The notes: a model not told the origin generated them from the letters alone. Counted from the first letter of the stretch, positions 44,446 through 53,463 are shown. The stretch: 64,000 nt of DNA from Pedobacter psychroterrae (GCF_004331695.1 NZ_SJSL01000002.1:310001-374000), one strand, 5' to 3'. A program made the numbers and translations.

Positions 44446-46918
44446 TTTCCATGAACCGGATTTTGAAGAAAGAGAAACCCTTTTTATAGAGGTAGTTCTG
44501 CCGCTTTCATTAGCAAAGAATTATGTTTACAGGGTGCCTTTTGAGCTAAATGACCAGATCGCTGTTGGAAAGAGGGTGGTTGTCCAGTTTGGCAAGAACA
44601 AGATCTATACTGCTTTAATCAGAAGCATAGATCTTGTTGCGCCATCGGTCTATGAAGCGAAATATATCATTGATGTGGTAGATTCTTATCCGATTATCAC
44701 CGTGGAACAGCTGCAGTTGTGGGATTGGATGACCGGTTATTATTTGTGTAATGAAGGAGATGTTATGTCCGCAGCATTACCCGCAGGTTTAAAACTGGCA
44801 AGTGAGACGATCATAGTGTTAAAAGAAGAAGCCACCTGGGCAGAGGGAGTGCATACCGGAAAAGAAGAAACTATCCTCCATGCATTGAAAAGCAGGCCCC
44901 GGTTAACGATTGATGATGTCATGGCTTTGCTGGGACAGAAAACCGTTTATCCGGTAATTAATTCCCTGCTGGACAAAGGTATGGTTTACATAGCTGAGGA
45001 GGTGGTAGAGAAATATAAGCCTTTATTAAAGTCATTTATAGCATTAAGTTCCTTTTATCAGGATCAGGATAACCTGAAACAGCTTTTTGTTATTTTGGAA
45101 AGAGCACCTAAGCAATTAAATGCACTGCTGGCTTATTTAAAACTGTCACGGCTGCAGCCCGTTGTTTCTAAGCAACAATTAGTGGAAGAAAGTGAATGTG
45201 GCACGGCGGCTTTAAAAACACTGCTGGATAAAGAGATTTTTACTGTTTCTAAAAAACCAGTAAGCAGGCTCAAAGATAATACGGATGATTTTATATTAAA
45301 TTTTGAGTTGAGCAAGGCCCAAAACCATGCATTGCAACAAGTAGAAGAGTCATTTTCTGTGAAAGATGTGGTGTTATTGCATGGCGTTACGGCGTCGGGC
45401 AAGACCCAGATCTACATAAAGCTGATAGAAAAGGCAATAGAAAAAGGAGGACAGGTATTGTTCTTGTTGCCAGAAATAGCATTGACCACACAGATTGTAG
45501 AGCGGATACAACGGTATTTTGGTGACGCTATTGGGGTTTATCATTCAAAATTTAACAATAATGAACGCGTAGAGATCTGGAATAAAGTGCTGAATGGAAA
45601 GTACAGGGTAGTTTTGGGTGCCAGAAGTGCAGTGTTTTTGCCATTTAAAGAGTTGAAACTCATTGTAGTCGATGAAGAGCACGAGTCGTCGTACAAGCAA
45701 CAAGAACCTGCCCCACGGTATCAGGCCAGAGATGCAGCTATTTATCTTGGCCATTTACATGGTGCCAAAGTAGTTTTAGGATCTGCAACGCCTGCTATTG
45801 AGAGTTATTATAATGCGGCATCAGGTAAGTATGGGCTGGTGACGATAATGGAGCGCTATGGTGGAGTCGAACTTCCGGTACAGGAGGTAATCAGTATTGC
45901 TGAAGAGACTAAGCGTAAAAAAATGGTTTCTTATTTTTCCAGCAAGCTGGTGGACGAGATTGCCAATACACTTGAAAATAAGGAACAGGTTATTTTATTT
46001 CAGAACAGAAGGGGGTATGCTACCATTTTGATATGTGCTACCTGTGGTTATGCTCCCAAATGCGTGAACTGTGATGTGAGCCTTACCTATCATAAAACGA
46101 GCGGTAAGCTGCACTGTCATTATTGTGGGTATCACCAAAGCAGTATCAATATCTGTCCGGCATGCGGTTCTGTACACATTGAACAAAAAGGCTTTGGCAC
46201 AGAAAGGGTAGAGGAGGAACTAAGCCTTATCTTTCCTGAGGCAAAAATTGCCCGGCTGGATGTAGACAGTACACGTACAAAGAACGGTTTGCAACAGATT
46301 ATCTCTGATTTTCAGGATAAAAAGACCAATATATTGATTGGCACTCAAATGGTGGCAAAAGGACTGGACTTTGACAATGTGACATTAATAGGTGTGATCA
46401 ATGCCGACACTTTATTGAATTATCCTGATTTCAGGGCTTTTGAAAGGAGCTATCAGCTGCTGGCACAGGTAGCTGGAAGAGCCGGCAGACGGGATAAGCA
46501 GGGTAGAGTGATCATACAGGCTTACGATGACAATCACAGGATCATTGGGCAGGTTATTGAAAATAAGTACCTGGAAATGTATCAGGAAGAACTTGCCGAG
46601 CGTAAACAGTTTAATTATCCTCCATTTACCAGGCTGATCTTTGTTAATATTAAACATAAGGATGCGGATCTGTTGAACGTAGCTTCTGTAAAATTTGCAA
46701 ATGTCTTAAAAGGTCAGCTGGGCGGCAGGGTATTGGGACCAGAGCAGCCACTTGTGTCGCGGATCAGAAACTATTATATCAAGCAGGTTATTATAAAGTG
46801 TGATAAAAGTACTTCCATACAAAAAGTAAAATCGATTTTGAAGGATACCGTTTTACAGTTCCAGTCAGAAAAGGAGTTCAGGTCGCTGAATATACAAATT
46901 GATGTAGATCCGTATTAA
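44432..46918 (+). CDS. priA: Primosomal protein N' (replication restart helicase)
   Basis: 828 residues, somewhat longer than the E. coli protein (732). N-terminal DNA-binding domain (YVYRVPFELNDQIAVGKRV), Walker A HGVTASGKTQIY, DEEH box IVVDEEHESSYKQQE, and an eight-cysteine zinc region (CATCGYAPKCVNC; CHYCGYHQ; CPACGS). Helicase motifs V/VI follow (ILIGTQMVAKGLDF; QVAGRAGR). It reloads the replisome at stalled forks. Confidence 0.97.
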   Translation: MTMLDFHEPDFEERETLFIEVVLPLSLAKNYVYRVPFELNDQIAVGKRVVVQFGKNKIYTALIRSIDLVAPSVYEAKYIIDVVDSYPIITVEQLQLWDWMTGYYLCNEGDVMSAALPAGLKLASETIIVLKEEATWAEGVHTGKEETILHALKSRPRLTIDDVMALLGQKTVYPVINSLLDKGMVYIAEEVVEKYKPLLKSFIALSSFYQDQDNLKQLFVILERAPKQLNALLAYLKLSRLQPVVSKQQLVEESECGTAALKTLLDKEIFTVSKKPVSRLKDNTDDFILNFELSKAQNHALQQVEESFSVKDVVLLHGVTASGKTQIYIKLIEKAIEKGGQVLFLLPEIALTTQIVERIQRYFGDAIGVYHSKFNNNERVEIWNKVLNGKYRVVLGARSAVFLPFKELKLIVVDEEHESSYKQQEPAPRYQARDAAIYLGHLHGAKVVLGSATPAIESYYNAASGKYGLVTIMERYGGVELPVQEVISIAEETKRKKMVSYFSSKLVDEIANTLENKEQVILFQNRRGYATILICATCGYAPKCVNCDVSLTYHKTSGKLHCHYCGYHQSSINICPACGSVHIEQKGFGTERVEEELSLIFPEAKIARLDVDSTRTKNGLQQIISDFQDKKTNILIGTQMVAKGLDFDNVTLIGVINADTLLNYPDFRAFERSYQLLAQVAGRAGRRDKQGRVIIQAYDDNHRIIGQVIENKYLEMYQEELAERKQFNYPPFTRLIFVNIKHKDADLLNVASVKFANVLKGQLGGRVLGPEQPLVSRIRNYYIKQVIIKCDKSTSIQKVKSILKDTVLQFQSEKEFRSLNIQIDVDPY

Positions 46919-47000
46919 TTTATTGAGATTGATTTTGTGCAGATTAGCTTTTTTATAGCGATACGTTTGAAATTTATATCAGGATTAGTTTTCTAAAAGC

Positions 47001-47008
47001 TATTTTTG
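47001..47008 (+). promoter_or_regulatory. -7 element close to pcm start
   Basis: TATTTTTG, an exact TAnnTTTG match, ends 7 bp before the pcm ATG at 47016. If used, the transcript would have almost no leader. No well-spaced -33 element. Confidence 0.4.
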
Positions 47009-47015
47009 GGATGGT

Positions 47016-47672
47016 ATGGCATATAGGTTTGTAGATAATTACAGGGAACAGGGAGCAAGGAAGAAGTTAGTCGCCCATTTGGAAGCCCGCGGTATTGAAG
47101 ATAAAAATGTTCTCAAAGCCATAGGCAAGGTTCCGCGTCATTTCTTTTTTGATGAGACTTTCTGGAACCAGGCTTATAAAGATATTGCGTTTCCGATAGG
47201 AGATGGGCAAACCATTTCACAACCTTATACCGTTGCTTATCAAAGTGAGCTGCTGCATATTAAAAAAGGCGATAAAGTTTTGGAAATTGGTACCGGTTCT
47301 GGTTATCAGACCTGCATATTAATGGAACTTGGGGCCAATGTATATACTATCGAACGGCAGGAAAGTATCTACCGCCATACCATAAGGGTTTTGCCAGGCA
47401 TGGGCTACAATGCACATTTTTTCTTTGGCGATGGGTCTAAGGGAATTGCAGATTACGCGCCTTATCATAAAATCATCGTAACGGCCGGTGCTCCCTTTGT
47501 GCCGGAAATCTTACTCAAGCAGCTTAAAATTGGGGGTATACTTGTGATCCCTGTAGGCGATGAAAATTCGCAGAAGATGGTGACCGTAATCCGTGTGAGT
47601 GAAACTGACTATGAACGAATAGAACTGGATACTTTCAGGTTTGTCCCTTTGGTGGGAGATCAGGCCTGGTAG
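47016..47672 (+). CDS. pcm: Protein-L-isoaspartate O-methyltransferase
   Basis: 218 residues. GQTISQPYTVAYQSELL is the substrate-side signature and VLEIGTGSGYQTCILMELG the SAM-binding motif I; IIVTAGAP is the usual post-motif. It repairs isoaspartyl residues in ageing proteins in the cytoplasm. It is convergent with smpB, 12 bp away. Confidence 0.94.
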   Translation: MAYRFVDNYREQGARKKLVAHLEARGIEDKNVLKAIGKVPRHFFFDETFWNQAYKDIAFPIGDGQTISQPYTVAYQSELLHIKKGDKVLEIGTGSGYQTCILMELGANVYTIERQESIYRHTIRVLPGMGYNAHFFFGDGSKGIADYAPYHKIIVTAGAPFVPEILLKQLKIGGILVIPVGDENSQKMVTVIRVSETDYERIELDTFRFVPLVGDQAW

Positions 47673-47684
47673 CCTGGATCACAC

Positions 47685-48134
47685 CTATATTTTCATTGCC
47701 CTGTCCATCTCGCGTTTAGATTCCCGGTCTTTAATGCTGTCTCTTTTGTCAAATTCTTTCTTTCCCTGAGCCAGTGCAATTTCTATCTTAGCAAAGCCTC
47801 TTTCATTTGTAAAAATGCGAAGGGGAACGATAGTATATCCCTTTTCTTCCCCTTTTACTTTTAACTTTCTAAGTTCTTTCTTCTGTAAAAGGAGTGCCCT
47901 GTCACGCTTGATATCGTGATGGTGAAAGGAACTGTGACTGTATTCTGAGATATGAAGGTTTCTTACGTATAATATATTGCCGACAAACATGCAAAATGCA
48001 TCAGACATATTGGCTTTACCCTGTCTGATGGCTTTTATTTCAGTACCCAGCAAGGCCAGGCCAGCATTGAATTTTTCAATGATGTGGTAGTCGAAGTAAG
48101 CTCTTTTATTTTTTATTTGAATGTCGTTTTTCAT
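47685..48134 (-). CDS. smpB: SsrA-binding protein
   Basis: 149 residues. KNKRAYFDYHIIEKFNAGLAL, LGTEIKAIRQGKANMSDAF, and the C-terminal KKEFDKRDSIKDRES helix are the standard SmpB blocks. It delivers tmRNA (encoded at 730-1092) to stalled ribosomes; the basic tail mimics mRNA in the empty channel. It begins 23 bp after the mntH-like gene on the same strand and may be read from the same transcript. Confidence 0.97.
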   Translation of the reverse strand: MKNDIQIKNKRAYFDYHIIEKFNAGLALLGTEIKAIRQGKANMSDAFCMFVGNILYVRNLHISEYSHSSFHHHDIKRDRALLLQKKELRKLKVKGEEKGYTIVPLRIFTNERGFAKIEIALAQGKKEFDKRDSIKDRESKREMDRAMKI

Positions 48135-48157
48135 AAGGAACCGCTAATATCTCAATT

Positions 48158-50032
48158 TTATCTGACAATAAGCACTGGAATTGAAACCCTGTGACGAACA
48201 GAATTGACGGTAGTGCCCAGTATCAGGTCTTTTAATCCCTTATGTCCATGAGCTCCCATGACCAGCAGTTCAAGCTTATTTTCCTCTGTTATATTTACGA
48301 TTGCTTTTACAGTACCGCCATAACCGATATGCGTGCTTGATTTGTATCCGAGTTCGGCTAGGTTAATTCGGTATTTTTCCAGGTTTTCAGCGTCGCTCTG
48401 TGTCTCAAAATCAAGAGCAGAGTCGCCATGGTACCGTGCTACCGCAGTTTCGACCACATGTATCAGGAAGTAATGAGCTTGTTTGCCCCCTTGTATCAAG
48501 GCATGCCGGATGGTATTCCGGTCATTTTTAGAGAAATCTACTGTTATGCCGATTCTTGCATAATGAATCTTTTCAACTGCCTGGATATTGAGCGCATTGC
48601 CATGAGGTGCAATATCGACAGACTGTTTTCTTGAACTAACCAAAGGATAGATGAATATGTAGAGCAATAACAAGCCTATTAGCACGGCCACTGGTATTAC
48701 AATTGCATAAATATACCACCCTCCATCTGCCGCCCATCCTTTAATCTCCTCAAGTACAAGTTTCACGTTTAACAAAACAATGATCAGTGAACTGATCCAG
48801 GCAAGGATCTTTACCCAGGGCTTGATAGCAAATCCTTTCATGGTCTTTTTGTCTGATGTAAAATGGATTAGCGGAATGACCGCAAAACCAAGTTGCAGAC
48901 TCAATACAACCTGACTCAGGATCAATAAACCTCCAAGAGCATCGTTGCCAAACCATAGAATTGTAAAAAAAGCAGGAATGATGGCGAGTAGGCGGGTAAT
49001 TAATCTCCTTAACCAGGGCTGGATGCGAAGCTTCAAATGTCCTTCCATTACGATCTGTCCGGCCAGTGTTCCTGTCACGGTAGAGCTTTGCCCTGCTGCA
49101 ATCAGCGCTATGGCAAAAAGTGCCGGAGCCACATCCCCAAATATATTCTGGAGTAACCTGTGTGCATCCTGTATTTCGGCAACTTCATGCAATCCATTTT
49201 TATAAAAGGCTGCTGCTGCAAGGATCAATATGGCTGCATTTACAAAAAAAGCAAGGTTTAGGGCCACTGCAGTATCAATAAAATTGAACTTTATTGCTTC
49301 TCTGATGCCTTTGTCATCCCGCTCAAATTTCCTGGTCTGCACCAGGGAGGAATGAAGATATAAATTGTGGGGCATAACGGTAGCACCAATGATCCCTATT
49401 GCAATATAAAGTGCTTCTCCGGATAACACCGAGGGCTCAAGGCCTTTTACGATCTCTTTAAGAGAGGGCTCTACGATGAACATTTCTATTAAAAAAGAAA
49501 CACCTACTATGAACACCATTGAAACAATGAATGCTTCCATCTTGCGCATTCCTTTGTTAAGTAAAAAGAGTAGTAAAACCGTGTCAAAAATGGTAATGCT
49601 GATTCCCCAGATCAATGGCAAACCAAATAACAGATTCAGGCCGATGGCCATCCCGATAACCTCGGCAAGATCGCAGGCAACGATAGCAGTTTGCGCCAAT
49701 CCGTAAAGCGGGATATTTACCCATTTAGGATAGCCATTTCTTGATGCCTGTGCCAGATCCAGACCTCTTACTATACCCAAACGTGCGCTGAGCGACTGCA
49801 ACAATAAGGCAATCAGATTGGACATTAATAAGATCCATATTAGCTGATAGCCGAACTTACTACCTCCGGCGATATCTGTAGCCCAATTGCCCGGATCCAT
49901 ATAGCCAACGCTAACGAGATATGCGGGTCCAATGAAAGACAGTATCCGCCTCCAGCCGGTGCGTTTACTGGTATCAACACTTTGGTGGACCTCACTTAAT
50001 GATTCGGCATTTTTATGTTCAGGGTTTTTCAT
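48158..50032 (-). CDS. mntH: Nramp divalent metal transporter fused to a universal stress domain
   Basis: 624 residues, against about 410-440 for plain MntH. Residues 20-450 are an Nramp transporter with the metal-site motifs GYMDPGNWATD and IGATVMPHNLYLHSSLV and about 11 helices. After a linker, residues about 480-624 form a UspA-like domain ending MGAHGHKGLKDLILGTTVN, the ATP-binding G-x2-G-x9-G-S/T pattern, and SIPVLIV. It imports manganese (or iron) by proton symport; the USP part may regulate transport. It lies 33 bp after the DtxR/MntR regulator gene. Confidence 0.93.
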   Translation of the reverse strand: MKNPEHKNAESLSEVHQSVDTSKRTGWRRILSFIGPAYLVSVGYMDPGNWATDIAGGSKFGYQLIWILLMSNLIALLLQSLSARLGIVRGLDLAQASRNGYPKWVNIPLYGLAQTAIVACDLAEVIGMAIGLNLLFGLPLIWGISITIFDTVLLLFLLNKGMRKMEAFIVSMVFIVGVSFLIEMFIVEPSLKEIVKGLEPSVLSGEALYIAIGIIGATVMPHNLYLHSSLVQTRKFERDDKGIREAIKFNFIDTAVALNLAFFVNAAILILAAAAFYKNGLHEVAEIQDAHRLLQNIFGDVAPALFAIALIAAGQSSTVTGTLAGQIVMEGHLKLRIQPWLRRLITRLLAIIPAFFTILWFGNDALGGLLILSQVVLSLQLGFAVIPLIHFTSDKKTMKGFAIKPWVKILAWISSLIIVLLNVKLVLEEIKGWAADGGWYIYAIVIPVAVLIGLLLLYIFIYPLVSSRKQSVDIAPHGNALNIQAVEKIHYARIGITVDFSKNDRNTIRHALIQGGKQAHYFLIHVVETAVARYHGDSALDFETQSDAENLEKYRINLAELGYKSSTHIGYGGTVKAIVNITEENKLELLVMGAHGHKGLKDLILGTTVNSVRHRVSIPVLIVR

Positions 50033-50065
50033 GGTACTTTTAAACTATTTATCGAAGGAATATAT

Positions 50066-50719
50066 TTAAATTTTAATAAGAATGTGTTTGGCAATCTCAC
50101 GGCTCAGGCTGATTTTTTTGGTTTCTACAACAAGTTCTATAGACCCGTCAAATTCTGTGATCTCTATGATTTCTATTTGCTTACCCAACGTCAGCCCAAG
50201 TTTTTCCAGGTGCTTTAAGAATGCGGGAGAATGTTCATTTACCCCCATTATCAAACCCCTGGTTCCCGGCTTAAGCTTGTTTAATTTATTAAATATGATA
50301 TTGTCAAAATTCCCGTTTTTATCAGGGATTGGGTCGCCATGAGGATCGTTCTTAGGAAATGCAAGAAATTCGTCCAGCCGCTCGATAAGTTCTGCCGAGT
50401 TGATGTGCTCAAGTTCTTCTGCAATATCGTGTATTTCATCCCATTTAAAATTCAATTTTTCTACGAGGAAAACTTCCCAGAGCCTGTGCTTCCTTACAAT
50501 GTTGATCGCAGCTAACTTCCCTTTTTCAGTCAAAGTAACACCCTGGTATTTTTTATAATTGACCAGTTGCTTATCTGCCAGTTTCTTGATCATGTCTGTT
50601 ACAGAGGCGGGCTTTGTCTGGATCTTTTCTGCAATAGCATTTGTTTGTACGCTGGCGGTACTGCCCAGCGACAAATGGTAAATTATTTTAAGGTAGTTCT
50701 CTTCTGTAAAAGACTGCAT
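50066..50719 (-). CDS. mntR: DtxR/MntR-family metal-dependent repressor with FeoA-like domain
   Basis: 217 residues. Winged HTH (1-65), metal-binding dimer domain (about 66-140, with IAEELEHINSAEL giving an E-x-x-E-H ligand set) and a C-terminal FeoA/SH3-like domain (about 150-217). The E-x-x-E-H form recalls MntR rather than the C-x-x-E-H of DtxR, though N-terminal Asp8/Glu11 of B. subtilis MntR appear as Asn and Lys here, so metal choice is uncertain. It is placed just upstream of the Nramp gene and probably represses it in response to Mn or Fe. Confidence 0.88.
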   Translation of the reverse strand: MQSFTEENYLKIIYHLSLGSTASVQTNAIAEKIQTKPASVTDMIKKLADKQLVNYKKYQGVTLTEKGKLAAINIVRKHRLWEVFLVEKLNFKWDEIHDIAEELEHINSAELIERLDEFLAFPKNDPHGDPIPDKNGNFDNIIFNKLNKLKPGTRGLIMGVNEHSPAFLKHLEKLGLTLGKQIEIIEITEFDGSIELVVETKKISLSREIAKHILIKI

Positions 50720-50740
50720 TTTTGTTTATCTAACTATATA

Positions 50741-50756
50741 TTTAGACAAATCTAAA
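50741..50756. promoter_or_regulatory. Palindromic operator candidate over the mntR promoter
   Basis: TTTAGA-CAAA-TCTAAA is a perfect 6-bp inverted repeat, widened by TATAT/ATATA flanks. It covers the minus-strand -7 box TAGATTTG (50747-50754), an exact TAnnTTTG match about 28 bp upstream of the mntR start. Position and shape suit metal-dependent autorepression. Confidence 0.6.
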
Positions 50757-50782
50757 AAAATATAAAGAAATAAACTATAATT

Positions 50783-50803
50783 AATTCTAAATATTTTAGA
50801 ATT
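50783..50803. promoter_or_regulatory. Second palindrome upstream of the lrp promoter
   Basis: AATTCTAAA (50783-50791) and TTTAGAATT (50795-50803) form a perfect 9-bp inverted repeat with a 3-bp centre. It ends 3 bp before the -33 TTTG of the lrp-like gene and contains the same TCTAAA/TTTAGA half-sites as the mntR palindrome. Confidence 0.55.
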
Positions 50804-50806
50804 AAA

Positions 50807-50837
50807 TTTGGCAGATGCCGCATTCTTATTACCTTTG
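50807..50837 (+). promoter_or_regulatory. Promoter of the lrp-like gene
   Basis: TTTG at 50807-50810, a 19-bp spacer and TACCTTTG at 50830-50837: both elements match the Bacteroidota consensus exactly. The ATG follows 18 bp after. Confidence 0.72.
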
Positions 50838-50855
50838 GGTCACATATAAATTAAA

Positions 50856-51326
50856 ATGGCGGCAGAACTAGATAAAACGGATTTTAAGATCCTTAGATTA
50901 TTGCAAGAAAACGGAAGGATAACAAATTTGCTTTTATCCCAGGAAATAGGACTTTCTCCTGCACCTACATTAGAAAGAGTGCGTAAATTGGAAATGTCCG
51001 GTTTTATCAAAAGTTACCATGCGCTTGTTGATGAAGAAAAATTAGGTTTGGGTATTAAAACCTTTATCCAGGTTCAGCTGGATTTTCACAAAAACAACAC
51101 CATTCAAATATTTCTGGACGAAGTAAATCAGATAAAGGAAATTACTGAGTGTCACCATGTGACCGGGCAGGCAGACTTTCTATTGAAGGTTTATGTAAAT
51201 GACATTAAGGCTTATGAACGCCTGATCATGGATAAAATAAGTAAAATCTCGGTGGTTAAAACTTTTCAAACCATGATGATCATGTCCACTACTAAAAAAG
51301 AACCGATAGTACCTTTGGAATACTAA
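50856..51326 (+). CDS. Lrp/AsnC family transcription regulator
   Basis: 156 residues. N-terminal HTH (DKTDFKILRLLQENGRITNL; LSQEIGLSPAPTLERVRKLE) and C-terminal RAM/ACT-like domain (IKEITECHHVTGQADFLLKV). Such proteins sense amino acids and form octamers on DNA. It is divergent from mntR, with two palindromes between them; the 3' end overlaps the convergent ung gene by 4 bp. Confidence 0.93.
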   Translation: MAAELDKTDFKILRLLQENGRITNLLLSQEIGLSPAPTLERVRKLEMSGFIKSYHALVDEEKLGLGIKTFIQVQLDFHKNNTIQIFLDEVNQIKEITECHHVTGQADFLLKVYVNDIKAYERLIMDKISKISVVKTFQTMMIMSTTKKEPIVPLEY

Positions 51327-52000
51327 GTTATTTGCCAGTCAACGGATGCTTTACCTGCTTTTGTTAAGATCTCATTTGCTTTTGAAAAATGCCTGCTTCC
51401 CAGGAAACCGTTATAAGCAGAAAATGGAGAAGGATGTGCTGCGGTAAGTATACTGTGTTTGCTGCCGTCTATCAATGCTGATTTGTTCTGTGCATACCTG
51501 CCCCAGAGTAGAAATACTATTCCTTCGCGTTTCTCAGATAGTGTACTGATTATTTTGTCAGTAAAAATTTCCCATCCTTTGCCTTGATGTGAACCAGCTT
51601 CATGCGCCCTTACAGTTAAGGTCGCATTTAACAACAAGACACCTTCATCCGCCCATTTGGTAAGATTGCCATGATTGGGAACCGTAAATCCGGAAATATC
51701 TGTGCCGAGTTCCTTATAAATATTTTTTAGCGAAGGTGGTATAGCTACACCTTTTTGTACAGAAAATGATAATCCATGGGCCTGCCCGACCCCGTGATAA
51801 GGGTCTTGTCCTAAAATAACCACGTTAACTTTATCAAATGGTGTATGGTTTAAGGCGTTAAAGATATCCGGACCTTTAGGGTATACCTGATGGCCTTTCT
51901 GTTTTTCTTCCAATAGAAAAGCTTTGAGGGTTTTCATATAAGGCTTTTCAAATTCCTCTTTTAGTACATTTAGCCAGCTTTCTTCAATAGCAACAGACAT
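51323..52000 (-). CDS. ung: Uracil-DNA glycosylase
   Basis: 225 residues, family 1 UDG. VVILGQDPYHGVGQAHGLSF holds the water-activating Asp, LLNATLTVR the uracil-binding Asn region, and HPSPFSAYNGFLGSRHFS the catalytic His and intercalation loop. It removes uracil from DNA. It lies 2 bp after the thioredoxin-like gene, so they are co-transcribed. Confidence 0.97.
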   Translation of the reverse strand: MSVAIEESWLNVLKEEFEKPYMKTLKAFLLEEKQKGHQVYPKGPDIFNALNHTPFDKVNVVILGQDPYHGVGQAHGLSFSVQKGVAIPPSLKNIYKELGTDISGFTVPNHGNLTKWADEGVLLLNATLTVRAHEAGSHQGKGWEIFTDKIISTLSEKREGIVFLLWGRYAQNKSALIDGSKHSILTAAHPSPFSAYNGFLGSRHFSKANEILTKAGKASVDWQIT

Positions 52001-52002
52001 AT

Positions 52003-52518
52003 TTATTTTTTTGATAGTATTAACAACATATCTTTTTCAAGGCTTGTCTGAGGACTTTCAATAATACGGCCTGTTTCTTTCTTATCCTTGTTATAGAAAA
52101 TAAAAGTAGGTACACGCTGTATGTCAAGGCTGTCTGTCAATCCGTTTTCCGCTTTTTTTAGCCCATCTACACAGATAAGGGTGATGTTTTTTTCGGGAAT
52201 ACTCAGTGCATCCATAATTTTAAAGAAATGTGGTAACTGCAGTTTACTGTCGCCGCACCAAGTACCCAGTACAATGGTGATTTTTTGATCCTTAACAAGC
52301 GGTTTTAATGAATCAATAACTAAGGAATCAGGCTGGTAAGCGGGGTATTCCACATCATATCTTTCCTTCATTTCGGGGAAGGTAACCAAGCCTTCTCTTG
52401 TACTCTGATTGATCAGAATAGCTCTTTGCTTTGTTGGGTCTTCAATTTTTTTGTTCATCTTTTGCGCATTTGCCGTGAAGGCAAAAAGGATTAATAGGAA
52501 TGTACTGATATGTTTCAT
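52003..52518 (-). CDS. Exported thioredoxin-fold protein with WCGDSK motif
   Basis: 171 residues with a signal peptide (STFLLILFAFTANAQ). The thioredoxin-like core has VLGTWCGDSKLQLPHF, where the usual CxxC is replaced by a single Cys in WCGDS, then VPTFIFYN with the cis-Pro. Without the second Cys it is unlikely to be a normal disulfide oxidoreductase; such single-Cys forms occur in Bacteroidota. Role unknown. Probable operon with ung. Confidence 0.8.
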   Translation of the reverse strand: MKHISTFLLILFAFTANAQKMNKKIEDPTKQRAILINQSTREGLVTFPEMKERYDVEYPAYQPDSLVIDSLKPLVKDQKITIVLGTWCGDSKLQLPHFFKIMDALSIPEKNITLICVDGLKKAENGLTDSLDIQRVPTFIFYNKDKKETGRIIESPQTSLEKDMLLILSKK

Positions 52519-52615
52519 AACCAGATATTGAGGTTTGTTTTTTTTGTTGAAAGTATCAATTTAAATCTGTTTTTTGGTATTTAAACACGATATTTGCAAA
52601 AAATTATTTAAGGAT

Positions 52616-53155
52616 ATGCCAAATTTAGTTCGTCTTATTATAGGTTTTGTTGTGTTAGGAGCTTCAATCGCCGTTATGTTTACAAGCTTTTGGGGACTGG
52701 GTATTTTAGGTGTATTTATTAGCATACTTGTTTTTGTTACTTTCTTCTATAATGAAAACATGTTATTGGCACAATGGTTTTTAAGAAAAGACAATATGGA
52801 TAAGGCTGAAGTCTTCTTAGGAAAAATAACCAATTATGAAAAGCAACTGATCAGGGTACAGCATGGTTATTATAATCTATTGATTGGCCTGATAGAATCC
52901 AGAAAAGCACCAATGCAGTCTGAGAAGTATTTTAAGAAATCCCTTTCTTTGGGCTTACATATGGACCATAATGTTGCTTTAGCCAAACTGAGTTTGGCGG
53001 GTATTGCAATGGCCAAGAGAAATAAGAGAGAAGCGACAATGTACCTTTCAGAAGCTAAAAAGGCAGATAAGAATAAACTGCTTGCAGACCAGATCAAGCA
53101 AATGAAAGATCAGATGGGAATGATGGACAGGCAGCAGCAGGTAAGATACAGGTAG
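52616..53155 (+). CDS. Membrane protein with TPR-like C-terminal part
   Basis: 179 residues from ATG 52616 (an upstream in-frame GTG start lacks support; AAGGAT precedes this ATG). Two N-terminal membrane segments (about 5-45) are followed by a helical stretch with TPR-like spacing (KAEVFLGKITNYEKQ; YYNLLIGLIESRK; SEKYFKKSLSLGL; ALAKLSLAGIAMAK) and a Gln/Met-rich end. A protein-protein contact role at the inner membrane is likely. I do not recognise a named family. Confidence 0.7.
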   Translation: MPNLVRLIIGFVVLGASIAVMFTSFWGLGILGVFISILVFVTFFYNENMLLAQWFLRKDNMDKAEVFLGKITNYEKQLIRVQHGYYNLLIGLIESRKAPMQSEKYFKKSLSLGLHMDHNVALAKLSLAGIAMAKRNKREATMYLSEAKKADKNKLLADQIKQMKDQMGMMDRQQQVRYR

Positions 53156-53163
53156 TTATACCC

Positions 53164-53376
53164 TTATTTTTCGCTCAACCTATCAAAGTTTTCATCTCTA
53201 TCATAGTCAGCTCTGCTGATAATATCGCCTTCTAATTCGTCCTTTTTCCTGCTAAAGAACAATTGTTCTGATTGTATCCTGGTGATCAGTTGACGGATCA
53301 GGGTCAGGTCAAAAGTGTCTTTATTCAGTTTTATGCAGTATTCGTTTTCAGTTATTTCCAGACTTGAGTGATTCAT
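53164..53376 (-). CDS. Small conserved-looking hypothetical protein
   Basis: 70 residues, charged, with no signal or membrane segment. LEITENEYCIKLNKDTFDLT followed by ISRADYDRDENFDRLSEK suggests a short fold with a C-terminal acidic helix, as in small antitoxin-like or accessory proteins, but nothing specific is recognised. No toxin-like partner is adjacent. It is convergent with the TPR-like gene and lies downstream of lysS and its terminator. Confidence 0.55.
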   Translation of the reverse strand: MNHSSLEITENEYCIKLNKDTFDLTLIRQLITRIQSEQLFFSRKKDELEGDIISRADYDRDENFDRLSEK

Positions 53377-53404
53377 ATAATTCTATAATTTAATAATGCC
53401 TAAA

Positions 53405-53443
53405 AATAAAAAAGACCTGGATCATTATCTGACACAGGTCTTT
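53405..53443 (-). terminator. Terminator of lysS
   Basis: On the minus strand AAAGACCTG and CAGGTCTTT (53435-53443 and 53411-53419) pair perfectly around a 15-nt loop, followed by a T-rich tract, 20 bp after the lysS stop. Confidence 0.8.
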
Positions 53444-53463
53444 AAGTTTACGTTATGTTTCTG

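Noticed and set aside
53164..53376. Antitoxin of a toxin-antitoxin pair
   Set aside because: No adjacent small toxin-like gene; the neighbours are a TPR-like gene and lysS.
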